From assembly GCF_000423005.1 (NCBI RefSeq), contig NZ_AUHD01000008.1:205241-269240 (forward strand): a stretch of DNA of 64,000 bases, written 5' to 3'. Below, in pieces: positions 1 to 8,049 of this stretch; position 1 is the stretch's first letter, and each line of letters begins with the position of its first letter. A model generated the notes under the pieces. The model ran no database searches, was not told the origin of the DNA, and saw only the letters and a list, made by a program, of their open reading frames with translations. A program made the translations under genes and the position numbers. The stretch comes from Gelidibacter mesophilus DSM 14095 (GTDB taxonomy: Bacteria > Bacteroidota > Bacteroidia > Flavobacteriales > Flavobacteriaceae).

Positions 1-77
1 TTGAATAATAAAAGTTACTCATTTTCACATAGACAACAAAACATTTAATTCAATATTAAGAGTCATTTTATACCATT

Positions 78-1235
78 TCAAATCTTGAATGGATGCCGTT
101 CCTCAAAGATTAGTTCAGGATTCATCACTTTAAAAATGAATTTCAATAATACATTTACAATAGGATGGGTATGTCTCATGTACATAGACATAGGCCTAGG
201 AGTAGCTCCCACTGAACTTTTGATCTCTAGCGCGGTTCTAGCAAATACGATCGTTTCAACACCATTTTCTATTCCAAAAGAAATCATATCATACAGCATA
301 TTCAAGTATAGTTGATTCGTATGCTGATGGCCGTCTTCATAGCCCAGGAAATAGGTTTCTAACTTCGCTTTGTTCATAATAAGACTAAAAAAACCTATCA
401 TTTGCCCACTTTGATAATACGCAAAGATTCTAAAATTATCCTTTAATTGAAGCTTATAAGTATAAAAATGGTATTTAGGCAGTATAAACGTATTAAATGA
501 GGCCTTATTGGACACGTTCTTATATAAATGGTACAACTGATCAGAATTCTCTAAGATCGCGTCAGTGGTCATTTCTTTAAGCGTAATTGGGCCTAATTTC
601 TTCTTGGCACGTTTATAGCGTATTTTATATTTTTTATTGAGATCATTAAAATAATCAGGAATGGTTTGCCAATGCTGTCTAATATCCAAGACCATATTTG
701 GCTGCACATCGAGATGGTAAAATCCTTGTCTAATCAGCAATTTCGTAGCCTGATGGATGCTATCATTCTTGAAATAATCCTTGAAGAGCACTGCCCTAAT
801 TGATTTAGTGCCTTGCTCTTTAATGTGAGTTTTAAGATCTTCAATGGCCTCATACAAAATTTCTAAAAATTCGATTGGCGAGATAGATTCAGAATTAAAA
901 TACATTCCATGTTGTCCTGTATGGGTCATATTACCTACAACCAAAATATTTCCTTTTAGAATTCTAGATAATCCATCTTTAAAAATAGCCAGCAATTTTG
1001 AAGAGGAATCCGTTCTAAACATATCTTAGGCATAGAGTTCGACACGTTGGATGAGTGCAATTCCAACAAGGGCATCATCTTTAAATACTCCGATATAATA
1101 TGGTGTTATGGTGGTTGGTGCAGCTTCCTCCAAGGCATTTAAATAGGGCATCTGAAGAAATATGTCATGTCTAACCAATGCATTCCACGCTGGTGGAATT
1201 TGAGCCGTTGAAACGTAGCGTTTAAAGTGTGTCAA
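78..1235 (-). pseudogene. GNAT/FemAB-like acyltransferase broken by one in-frame stop
   Basis: Two open stretches lie in the same frame. A 69-residue N-terminal part (1235-1026) and a 314-residue C-terminal part (1022-78) are separated only by a TAA codon (1026-1028) and one Asp codon. Read through, they give one protein of about 385 residues: an N-terminal part ending VGIALIQRVELYA, then DMFRTDSS and a C-terminal half with an acyl-CoA N-acyltransferase-like fold (FRIFAYYQSGQMIGFFSLI, then YFLGYE). I assign it to the GNAT/FemAB-like superfamily by general pattern only; the substrate is unknown. The single stop with an otherwise intact frame fits a recent nonsense mutation (AAA or GAA to TAA) or a base-call error. 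The ATG after the stop could still start a truncated product, but that would lack part of the N-terminal lobe. Confidence 0.6.
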
Positions 1236-1354
1236 AGTAGGAACTGGATCTTAAAAATCAGTGGATATAAAAATAAGTGGATTATTTAAATCTCAAAAGA
1301 TTGATGTCACTAATCTCAATACTTACTAACGAAGAAGTTTTTAAAATTAAAATA

Positions 1355-2429
1355 TTACCAACGTCCACTCGCTCCACCACCGCCCGATCTTCCACCGCCT
1401 CCAGAAAAACTACTTCGTGATGAGGAATTGGATGACCTAGAAGACGACGACCTTGATGAAGAATTAGAATACTAAAGAACCTATTTTTCTTAAGATAACT
1501 TTTATTGGTTTTAAGAAAGGAGAACTCAAATCCTTGATCAAAGTGCTTCACCATCAAAGTAGCTATGAGGATTGGTCATCCCAATAAAAAGAATTCCAAC
1601 ACCAAAAGAACATTAGTCATGTTGAAATATCTCGAATTTATGATGCTATGCATCGTATTATTAAGATCTAAATTAAGGACAAATGGCGAAACTATTAATG
1701 AAAATGCAATAAGCGGAAAAATAGTAATACAAGACCAAACAGTAAGGGAAGACAAGCGCCTAAAAATATAAAAGGAAAAGATAACACGCTTATTGTCCCG
1801 AAAGTAAAACTCTGTACACATTAACAAGATCTCTATAGACCTTTTTTAACAGATAAAACCCAATGAAAAAGAAAATACTAAGGAATACTAAAAAAGGCAC
1901 CAACAAGAAAAACTAAAATCACTAAATATGAAGTGGTATTGGAAGTATCGCTTGAGGCTGAAAACTTTTCTACGTATTTTGGAGCGCTGATCATCTTGAT
2001 AATCTCATCACCAAAATCAATACTCTCAAAGCAACGATCTTCCTTAAATTCAGTAATCATGATATTCCTTATCAATCGCGAGCTTATAGCATCTGCAAAG
2101 ATAGGCTCCAAGTCCTAACCCACTTCTATACGTACTTCCCTATCGTTTTCTGAAAATTGAATTAATAAGCCGTTATCGGCGCCTTCTTGTCCCAATTGAT
2201 TCTGCTCAAAAACTTGAAATGCATAATTCTCAATCGTATCGTCGCCTAAATCGGCGATAGTCAACACAACGATTTGATGCAACGTTTCCGTTTTAAAATT
2301 GGTTAATTTTTCTCGTAAAGCCAAAAGCTGGTCGTAGGACATGATATTGGCATTGTCCGTACAGATGTCATTTAATTGCGGGTAGACATGTTGTAAAAAA
2401 CCATTAAAATAAACGAAACAGCCAACCAA
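1355..2429 (-). pseudogene. TPM-domain (YgcG-like) membrane protein, degraded
   Basis: The pieces of one gene appear in order on the minus strand. A hydrophobic signal-like N-terminus is followed by a TPM domain (MSYDQLLALREKL, then IVVLTIADLGDD, then NGLLIQFSENDREVRIEVG). A TAG stop at 2115-2117 interrupts it where the family has Gly-Tyr-Gly. The frame reopens with DLEPIFADAISSRLIRN and a membrane segment near 1890. Past 1880 the reading frame changes, and changes again near 1470. The last piece, in a third frame, is the Ser/Arg-rich and Gly-rich tail typical of these proteins, ending GGGGASGRW and a stop at 1355-1357. No clear ATG is present; TTG at 2427-2429 is the first candidate, and the open frame extends upstream to about 2464. 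With at least one stop and two frameshifts this is a pseudogene unless the sequence is poor here. Confidence 0.65.
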
Positions 2430-2464
2430 TAAAATAAATAACTGCTTCTTTAAAGGGTTACTTA

Positions 2465-4474
2465 TTAGATGGATTGTGCTTCTGTTTGTAGAAGTGCATT
2501 GCCATCTTCCAATCCTGAAGCAATAAATGCATTGATATCCTCATTTCTCTCTAAGCCTTTTTCCAACAAAACCCCAAGAGCAATCATAGTCGCAATACGC
2601 GTTCCTACTTTTTTAGCTGCGGTGTTGAACCACGGCTGTAAATCTTCGTAGGTAACGTTTTTTGCAAGCTCTTGAATTTCAGCTTTGGTTTTTAACTGTT
2701 TTTCTTCAGGCAGATTGGTGTATTTCTTACCAATTTGCTGAATGATATCAATCGCTTTTCGCTGTGGTTGATTGTTTTGCGGTTTTGACATTTGCTCAGT
2801 ATTCTTAGCTCCTGCTCCCGTATTTTTAGTGGCCTTCGTCCAAGAATCACGTAACCCCACAGTTCTATTAAAAACTAATTTTTCAGAGGTTGTATCCTTA
2901 TCGACGTTAAAATATCCCAAACGTTGAAATTGGAATCGGTCACCAACTTTAGCATCTTTTAAACTTGGTTCCACAAAGGCGGTTATAATTTTTAAGGATT
3001 CTGGATTTAAAAATTCCATAAAATCCTTTTCTGGATGTGCATCTGGTGATTCATCCATAAACAACCGGTCATACACACGAACTTCAACTTTTACGGCGTG
3101 TTTAATGGACACCCAATGTAAGGTTCCCTTCACTTTTTTGGAGGTATCTTCTGAATAGGTACAGTGAATTTCTGTAATATTTCCAGCAGCATCCTTAACA
3201 ACATTTTCGCCTTTAATGATATAGGCATTCTTTAAACGTACTTCTTGACCTAAAGTGAGTCGGAAATATTTGCTGCCTGCCTGCTCTTTAAAATCGTCCT
3301 TTTCAATATAGAGTTCTCTTGAAAACGGAACTTTTCGGAATCCTGCATCGGCATCTTCCTGATTATTTTCGGCTTCCAGCCACTCTTCTTTTTCTTCTGG
3401 ATAATTGGTAATCACCAATTTTATAGGATCCAAAACAGCCATCACCCGTGGTGCGGTCTTATTCAAATCCTCACGGATGCAAAACTCTAAAAGTGCTACA
3501 TCAATAATATTATCACGTTTGGCAACACCTACGGTTTCCACAAATTTCTTAATAGCATTTGGTGTATAACCACGACGGCGCAAACCTGAAATTGTAGGCA
3601 TTCTAGGATCATCCCAACCCGAAACCAACTTATCTTCAACCAATTTAAGCAACTTACGTTTACTCATAATGGTATAACTAAGGTTTAATCGGGCAAATTC
3701 GCGTTGTTTAGGACGCAAATTGGCTGTATCTACAACTTGGTCCAAGAACCAATCATAAAGTTCTCTATGAGGCTTAAATTCGAGGGAACATAAACTATGG
3801 GAAATACTTTCAATATAATCACTCTCTCCATGGGTCCAATCGTACATTGGGTAAATACACCAATCGTTACCAGTCCTATGGTGGTGTTTCTTCATAATCC
3901 GGTACATCAAAGGATCGCGCATCAACATATTGGTATGCTTCATATCAATTTTAGCGCGCAACACATGCGAACCCTCTTCAAATTCGCCATCCTTCATTTT
4001 TTGAAAGAGTTCAAGATTCTCTTCAACGCTCCTATTCCGGTAAGGTCCATCCACTCCAGGTTGGGTTGGCGTTCCTTTCTGTTCCGCCATCTCTTCAGAA
4101 GATTGGGAATCAACATAAGCCTTATCTTCTTTAATCAATTGAACGGCCCAATCGTACAACTGCTGAAAATAATCAGAAGAATAGAGTTCATTGGCCCAGG
4201 TATAACCCAACCATGAAATATCTTCTTTAATGGCATCCACATATTCTTGTTCTTCCTTGGTAGGATTGGTATCATCAAAACGAAGATTCACCGGGGCATT
4301 ATATTTTTCTCCCAAACCAAAACTAATACCAATGGCTTTGGTATGTCCAATATGTAAATACCCATTAGGCTCTGGTGGAAACCTAAAACGGAGGTCCTCT
4401 TTAGACATGCCTTTGGCTAAATCTTCTTCTATAATGTGCTCAATAAAATTAAGCGATTTTGTTTCTTCTGACAT
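2465..4474 (-). CDS. glnS: Glutaminyl-tRNA synthetase
   Basis: This class I aminoacyl-tRNA synthetase charges tRNA-Gln with glutamine in the cytosol. The catalytic core carries the HIGH signature (GYLHIGHTKAI, residues 39-49) and the KMSKS-equivalent YTIMSKRKLLKLV in the middle, followed by the anticodon-binding beta-barrels (for example RFQFQRLGYFNVDKD). The 669-residue length exceeds the E. coli enzyme (about 550). The extra C-terminal 110 residues, after a Gln/Lys-rich linker, resemble a YqeY/GatB-tail tRNA-binding domain (YEDLQPWFNTAAKKVG). The ATG at 4474 is followed at once by a typical GlnRS N-terminus. The gene diverges from folB, and the broken TPM gene lies directly downstream in the same direction. 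Identification is secure; the role of the C-terminal extension is inferred. Confidence 0.97.
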   Translation of the reverse strand: MSEETKSLNFIEHIIEEDLAKGMSKEDLRFRFPPEPNGYLHIGHTKAIGISFGLGEKYNAPVNLRFDDTNPTKEEQEYVDAIKEDISWLGYTWANELYSSDYFQQLYDWAVQLIKEDKAYVDSQSSEEMAEQKGTPTQPGVDGPYRNRSVEENLELFQKMKDGEFEEGSHVLRAKIDMKHTNMLMRDPLMYRIMKKHHHRTGNDWCIYPMYDWTHGESDYIESISHSLCSLEFKPHRELYDWFLDQVVDTANLRPKQREFARLNLSYTIMSKRKLLKLVEDKLVSGWDDPRMPTISGLRRRGYTPNAIKKFVETVGVAKRDNIIDVALLEFCIREDLNKTAPRVMAVLDPIKLVITNYPEEKEEWLEAENNQEDADAGFRKVPFSRELYIEKDDFKEQAGSKYFRLTLGQEVRLKNAYIIKGENVVKDAAGNITEIHCTYSEDTSKKVKGTLHWVSIKHAVKVEVRVYDRLFMDESPDAHPEKDFMEFLNPESLKIITAFVEPSLKDAKVGDRFQFQRLGYFNVDKDTTSEKLVFNRTVGLRDSWTKATKNTGAGAKNTEQMSKPQNNQPQRKAIDIIQQIGKKYTNLPEEKQLKTKAEIQELAKNVTYEDLQPWFNTAAKKVGTRIATMIALGVLLEKGLERNEDINAFIASGLEDGNALLQTEAQSI

Positions 4475-4570
4475 ACTAGCTATTCATTATTTCCTATTCA
4501 ATATATAAATGCTATACGCAATAGGAATTCCTGTGCAAAATTAAGGATTTTTTTAGTTCTAGAAATGCCT

Positions 4571-4578
4571 TATTTTTG
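4571..4578 (+). promoter_or_regulatory. Probable -7 element for folB
   Basis: TATTTTTG matches the Bacteroidota -7 consensus TAnnTTTG and lies 17 bases before the folB ATG. I see no convincing -33 TTTG upstream. Confidence 0.4.
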
Positions 4579-4595
4579 CGGTTCTAAATAGAATT

Positions 4596-4958
4596 ATGGG
4601 CATTATAAAAGTTGAAAACATTCGTGTGTTTGCACATCATGGATGTTTAAAGGAAGAAACTAAGATTGGGAGTGATTATCGTGTTGATCTTAAAATTAAA
4701 GCAAATTTACAACCTTCTGCAGCGTCAGATAAATTGGGTGATACCGTAGATTACGTGCTACTCAACCGTATCATTAAGGAAGAAATGCAAATTCCTTCCT
4801 ATTTGCTCGAAACCGTTGCGAAACGTATATTAAATCGGATTTTTAATGAAGACCATTTGGTTCAAAAAGCTACGGTTTGTGTGAGTAAAATAAACCCTCC
4901 TATTGGTGGAGATGTTGAAAAAGTCACGATAAAAATGACACAAAGACGAAATAAATAA
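4596..4958 (+). CDS. folB: Dihydroneopterin aldolase
   Basis: FolB cleaves 7,8-dihydroneopterin to 6-hydroxymethyl-dihydropterin and glycolaldehyde in folate synthesis. The 120-residue length is normal for the family. The N-terminus (IIKVENIRVFAHHGCLKEE) carries the conserved V/I-F-A-x-HG motif, the middle holds DYVLLNRIIKEEM, and the C-terminal half contains LLETVAKRIL, with the Glu that binds the pterin ring. The start ATG is preceded by an A/T-rich leader without a Shine-Dalgarno sequence, as usual in this phylum. It is transcribed divergently from glnS, and the tRNA-Cys gene follows on the same strand. Family assignment is firm. Confidence 0.93.
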   Translation: MGIIKVENIRVFAHHGCLKEETKIGSDYRVDLKIKANLQPSAASDKLGDTVDYVLLNRIIKEEMQIPSYLLETVAKRILNRIFNEDHLVQKATVCVSKINPPIGGDVEKVTIKMTQRRNK

Positions 4959-4988
4959 AACTAAATAGCTTACCAACTTTATTTTTTT

Positions 4989-4996
4989 TACATTTG
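4989..4996 (+). promoter_or_regulatory. -7 element of the tRNA-Cys promoter
   Basis: TACATTTG matches TAnnTTTG and ends 13 bases before the mature tRNA 5' end, a normal distance for a tRNA promoter in this group. Confidence 0.45.
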
Positions 4997-5009
4997 CACT
5001 TCCAAATTT

Positions 5010-5080
5010 GGCATCATGGCCGAGTGGCTAGGCAGAGGTCTGCAAAACCTTCTACAGCGGTTCGAATCCGCTTGATGCCT
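5010..5080 (+). tRNA. tRNA-Cys (GCA)
   Basis: The acceptor arms GGCATCA (5010-5016) and TGATGCC (5073-5079) pair fully. The anticodon loop contains GCA, the T-arm reads GCGG-TTCGAAT-CCGC, and the discriminator base is T, as expected for tRNA-Cys. The CCA tail is not encoded. A terminator follows, and then degenerate tandem copies of the 3' half of this gene. Confidence 0.95.
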
Positions 5081-5345
5081 CAAAACCCTTAACGAAAGTT
5101 GAGGGTTTTTTTATGGCTAATTTTTATAAAAAATTAATTAAAGCTCACAAACCTTCTATAGCGGTACTCTCATGATGGTTACCGCATCCACTGAAGCCTC
5201 AAGAAAACCTTAACGAAAGTTGAGGGTTTTTATAGCTAATTTTCGTAAAAAATTAGTTCAAGCTCACAAACCTTCTACAGCGGTTCTCATGACGGTTATC
5301 GCATCCACTGATGCATCAGAAAAACCATAATGAAAATTGAGGTTT
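5045..5345 (+). repeat. Degenerate tandem copies of tRNA-Cys 3' half plus terminator
   Basis: The unit runs from the anticodon 3' side (AAACCTTCTA) through the T-arm, acceptor 3' strand and terminator. It recurs starting near 5045 (the real tRNA), 5149 and 5268, with periods of 104 and 119 bases. Copies 2 and 3 keep the T-stem bases GCGGT, the acceptor-like end (GAAGCC, GATGCA) and the GTTGAGG/TTGAGG terminator arm. Their T-loop is enlarged and they have no 5' half, so they are not functional tRNA genes. The linker GCTAATTTT...AAAAAATTA before each copy is shared too. Confidence 0.8.
5083..5112 (+). terminator. Intrinsic terminator after tRNA-Cys
   Basis: AACCCTTAAC and GTTGAGGGTT form a 10-bp stem (one G-T pair) with a GAAA tetraloop, followed by a run of T. 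Confidence 0.85.
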
Positions 5346-5413
5346 ATCTTTATCTAATTTATAGAATGGAATATAAATGAAGCGGATCTTCGCGGTTATC
5401 TTAGTATTTGAAA

Positions 5414-5451
5414 TGTAAAAACCTCTCCTATTTTAAAAATCTGAGAGGCTT
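5414..5451 (-). terminator. Probable terminator of the downstream lipoprotein gene
   Basis: Read on the minus strand, GCCTCTC and GAGAGGT form a stem around an A/T-rich loop, followed by TTTTTAC. It sits about 30 bases past the stop codon of the lipoprotein gene at 5481. Confidence 0.6.
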
Positions 5452-5480
5452 GGCTGGCTGAAATTCAAAGGGTATTTATC

Positions 5481-5954
5481 TTAAAAAATAACTTGGCTAT
5501 TGATGAGGGCTATTTTTTCATTAACCTTATCCATAAAATCATGTAGATATTCCGGTACATTTTCTTTTGATTGGTCTATTCTCCAACTAAAAAGTTTTCC
5601 ATCTTTAGATAATTCGATAAAAAGTCCGCCCCCATCAGCACAATCTGGACATCCAAAAATATCAGACTCCTCCTTCAACAATTGCTCGGGTATAAATTGA
5701 TATAAATCCTTGACAAGGGTATAAGTCGCTTGATCCAATTCATAAAAATTGAACTTTTTTAAGGAATAATCATCACTAGAATCCTCATATAATTCGTTCT
5801 CAGTCAATTTAAAAACTTCTACGCACTCTTCTCCTCCACACATTCCATAGAAATGACCGAAAATCAGGTAATCACTTCTTTCTTCATTTGCATCATCAGA
5901 ATCGCAACCAACGAACATGAACGCAATTAGAAATAGAATACTCAAATTTTTCAT
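5481..5954 (-). CDS. Small lipoprotein of unknown function
   Basis: The N-terminus MKNLSILFLIAFMFVGCDS is a type II signal peptide with a lipobox ending at Cys17, followed by an acidic stretch (DSDDANEE) that fits surface or periplasmic lipoproteins of this phylum. The mature part has four further cysteines in two pairs (CGGEEC and CPDC) that could form disulfides or bind a metal. I recognise no catalytic motif and cannot name a family. The gene stands alone, between the tRNA-Cys repeat region and a LysE-type exporter. Function unknown; membrane anchoring is well supported by the lipobox. Confidence 0.75.
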   Translation of the reverse strand: MKNLSILFLIAFMFVGCDSDDANEERSDYLIFGHFYGMCGGEECVEVFKLTENELYEDSSDDYSLKKFNFYELDQATYTLVKDLYQFIPEQLLKEESDIFGCPDCADGGGLFIELSKDGKLFSWRIDQSKENVPEYLHDFMDKVNEKIALINSQVIF

Positions 5955-6123
5955 GATATAGATTTCTTTATAGATGGAAATGTGTGGGAAAGGTTGCGTA
6001 TTCTTTGAAAAATTAATTGAAATATTGAGAGAACACTAATAAATAAACATCGTAAGTTTGGGTAAGAATACTACTTAAATAAACATAACAATCCCCACTA
6101 CATCAAAAAATACTGAATTTCAA

Positions 6124-6804
6124 TTAATTCAAGGGATTGATCTGTTCCAATCGGTCTTTAAGAAGTTCCTTTTCTTTTGGAAAGAATGCCTGCGATAATA
6201 GCAAAATACCAAAGCCTAAAATGACCAAAGAAATAATCTTTTTAGTTTTAAAAATACGACGTGGCGTCAACTTATTTTTAAGTTTTTTGGCTATCAATAT
6301 TTTGAAGAGATCAATAATAAAATAAGTCACGAGAATTGTTGAAAGAAAAACAACCACGCCTCCTTTTGTTTCCGTAAAAGAATTGGCAATGATAATAAAA
6401 CCCAACCAACCTACCAACACCCCAATATTGATGAAATTTAACAGAAATCCTTTCAAAAATAGCTTTCCATAATTCTTTTGAATTTCCACTTTATGGTACT
6501 CTCTAACAATCGATCGAAATGATTTGGAAGTTTTAGTAAACGTAATAATACCATAAACTACTAAAATGACGCCTCCAAAAACTAGGAAATTTGGATCGTG
6601 CTTAATTTTATCGAGTAATTTATTGGTACTAAAAAAAGCAACAGCAATAAATAAGATATCTGCCAACATGACCCCTAAATCAAAAATAAGAGCACTTTTA
6701 AAACCTTTGGTAGCACTGGTTTCCAACAATACGAAAAAAACTGGACCAATTGTGAATGCCAGAATTATACCAAAAGGAATAGCTGAAAGAATTTCGTGCA
6801 ACAT
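6124..6804 (-). CDS. LysE/RhtB-family exporter
   Basis: This 226-residue protein has about six hydrophobic segments. Its N-terminus, IPFGIILAFTIGPVFFVLLETS, has the Gly-Pro in the first helix region that is typical of LysE/RhtB-type amino-acid exporters, followed by a second helix after a short Lys-containing loop (KGFKSALIFDLGVMLADILF). Family members export amino acids or related small molecules across the inner membrane. The actual substrate cannot be read from the sequence. The C-terminus ends in a charged tail. The gene is flanked by noncoding gaps of about 170 and 130 bases, so it is probably transcribed alone. Confidence 0.8.
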   Translation of the reverse strand: MLHEILSAIPFGIILAFTIGPVFFVLLETSATKGFKSALIFDLGVMLADILFIAVAFFSTNKLLDKIKHDPNFLVFGGVILVVYGIITFTKTSKSFRSIVREYHKVEIQKNYGKLFLKGFLLNFINIGVLVGWLGFIIIANSFTETKGGVVVFLSTILVTYFIIDLFKILIAKKLKNKLTPRRIFKTKKIISLVILGFGILLLSQAFFPKEKELLKDRLEQINPLN

Positions 6805-6932
6805 ATAACTTGTGTTTCAACAAAGCTACATAAATTTTTATCTTTCTAGAGCTTTGACATTCCCAAAACAGTCACATAGGCTTGGGTATATTTAATACTT
6901 TGAACTCAAAGAATCATTGCGTTCACTACGTG

Positions 6933-7607
6933 TTAATCCATGCGTACAATCCTACCTCCAAACAATTTACTCTCGTTAACAGTTTCCGGATTGCCATAAA
7001 TATAGACATCTCCTCCGGCCCTTATTTTTATGTCTGCTAATTTTGATACATTAATTATAGCTTCTCCAGCTGCACTAATTGCAACGTACGTAGCTTCTGA
7101 TTCAGAAGTTTCACCTTGAAAAATACCACCGGTATTAATGGAAATATCCTGTCTTACCGCCGTTCCTGACACTTCAATCTCGCCACCTGTCACAGCTTTT
7201 ACTTTGTTTTCAGAAACATCCAAATCTATTCTTATAATGCCACCTTCCTGGGCTCTTAACTCAATTTTGAATTGTTGAAAAGTGTCTACAGACGTTACAT
7301 AAGCACCTTCATTAACATCAATGACGTCAATATCCTTAAAATACAGTATGACCTTGGTATTATTACCATCAAATTTTTCTTCAAGGCGCATTTGTACTTT
7401 TAACGTACCATTCTTATTAATCAATTCAACACTATGAGGCTGATGTCCAGAGATGACAGCCTTATTTTCATCGGATTTAATTAACGTAACATTGATTAAA
7501 TCATATACTTTAAGCTCATTAAAATTTCCTATAGTCTTCTCAATATTCTCCTGAGCCATCGCATTTACACTTACAAGGAGCGCGGCTATTATGAGTGCTA
7601 ACTTCAT
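6933..7607 (-). CDS. Head-GIN-domain (DUF2807) secreted protein
   Basis: A cleavable signal peptide (MKLALIIAALLVSVNAMAQ) is followed by a repetitive beta-rich protein with Gly/Ile/Val periodicity typical of the DUF2807 putative auto-transporter adhesin, head-GIN domain. Recognisable parts are NFNELKVYDLINVTLIKSD near the mature N-terminus and alternating strands such as VKAVTGGEIEVSGTAV and DIKIRAGGDVYIYGNPE near the C-terminus. It is likely periplasmic or surface-exposed and folds as a parallel beta-helix; the biological role of the family is unclear. It is transcribed in the same direction as ybjQ and rnr upstream, across a gap of about 100 bases. Confidence 0.8.
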   Translation of the reverse strand: MKLALIIAALLVSVNAMAQENIEKTIGNFNELKVYDLINVTLIKSDENKAVISGHQPHSVELINKNGTLKVQMRLEEKFDGNNTKVILYFKDIDVIDVNEGAYVTSVDTFQQFKIELRAQEGGIIRIDLDVSENKVKAVTGGEIEVSGTAVRQDISINTGGIFQGETSESEATYVAISAAGEAIINVSKLADIKIRAGGDVYIYGNPETVNESKLFGGRIVRMD

Positions 7608-7712
7608 AATTACTGTTTAAAAATTTCTAATTCATATTGTATTAAAATCAACGTCAATTTAAGCTTTAGAACGTAGATCTAAACGATTCTAAATACTAAT
7701 TAAACCTAAATT

Positions 7713-8009
7713 TTAAGCCACAGTTACGGCAGTTCCTGTAGCAGAAACGGTAACATAATTGCTGGTAGTTAATTCAATATCTACCTTAATCCCAACTATG
7801 GCATTTGCATTTAATTTTCTCGCATTATCTTGTAATTGTTGGAATGCTTGTTCTTTAACCGTACTCATGCTTTCGGCAATGGCCTGATAATATTTTTCCA
7901 TGTTAAAAGTCATTTTCATCTTCTGAATATTTACAGAAATTCCAGAAACAATGCCTTTATATTCTAAGATTTTAAAACCCTCAATAGAGTTGGTCGTTGT
8001 CAGAATCAT
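7713..8009 (-). CDS. YbjQ family protein (heavy-metal-binding-like fold)
   Basis: The 98-residue product matches the YbjQ/DUF74 family in length and layout: an N-terminal strand (ILTTTNSIEGFKILEYKGIVSG), a central helix with the family's alanine/alpha pattern (KEQAFQQLQDNARKLNANAI), then VGIKVDIE and the Thr/Val-rich closing strand VSATGTAVTV. Family members form pentameric beta-barrels. A metal-binding role has been proposed but is not established. The gene lies 40 bases downstream of rnr in the same direction and may be cotranscribed with it. Confidence 0.85.
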   Translation of the reverse strand: MILTTTNSIEGFKILEYKGIVSGISVNIQKMKMTFNMEKYYQAIAESMSTVKEQAFQQLQDNARKLNANAIVGIKVDIELTTSNYVTVSATGTAVTVA

Positions 8010-8049
8010 AATAGATTATAATTTAAATTTTATAAAGCACAAAAGAAGA

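Noticed and set aside
5149..5345. Additional tRNA-Cys genes
   Set aside because: Copies 2 and 3 have no acceptor 5' strand, D-arm or intact anticodon arm; only the 3' half is repeated.
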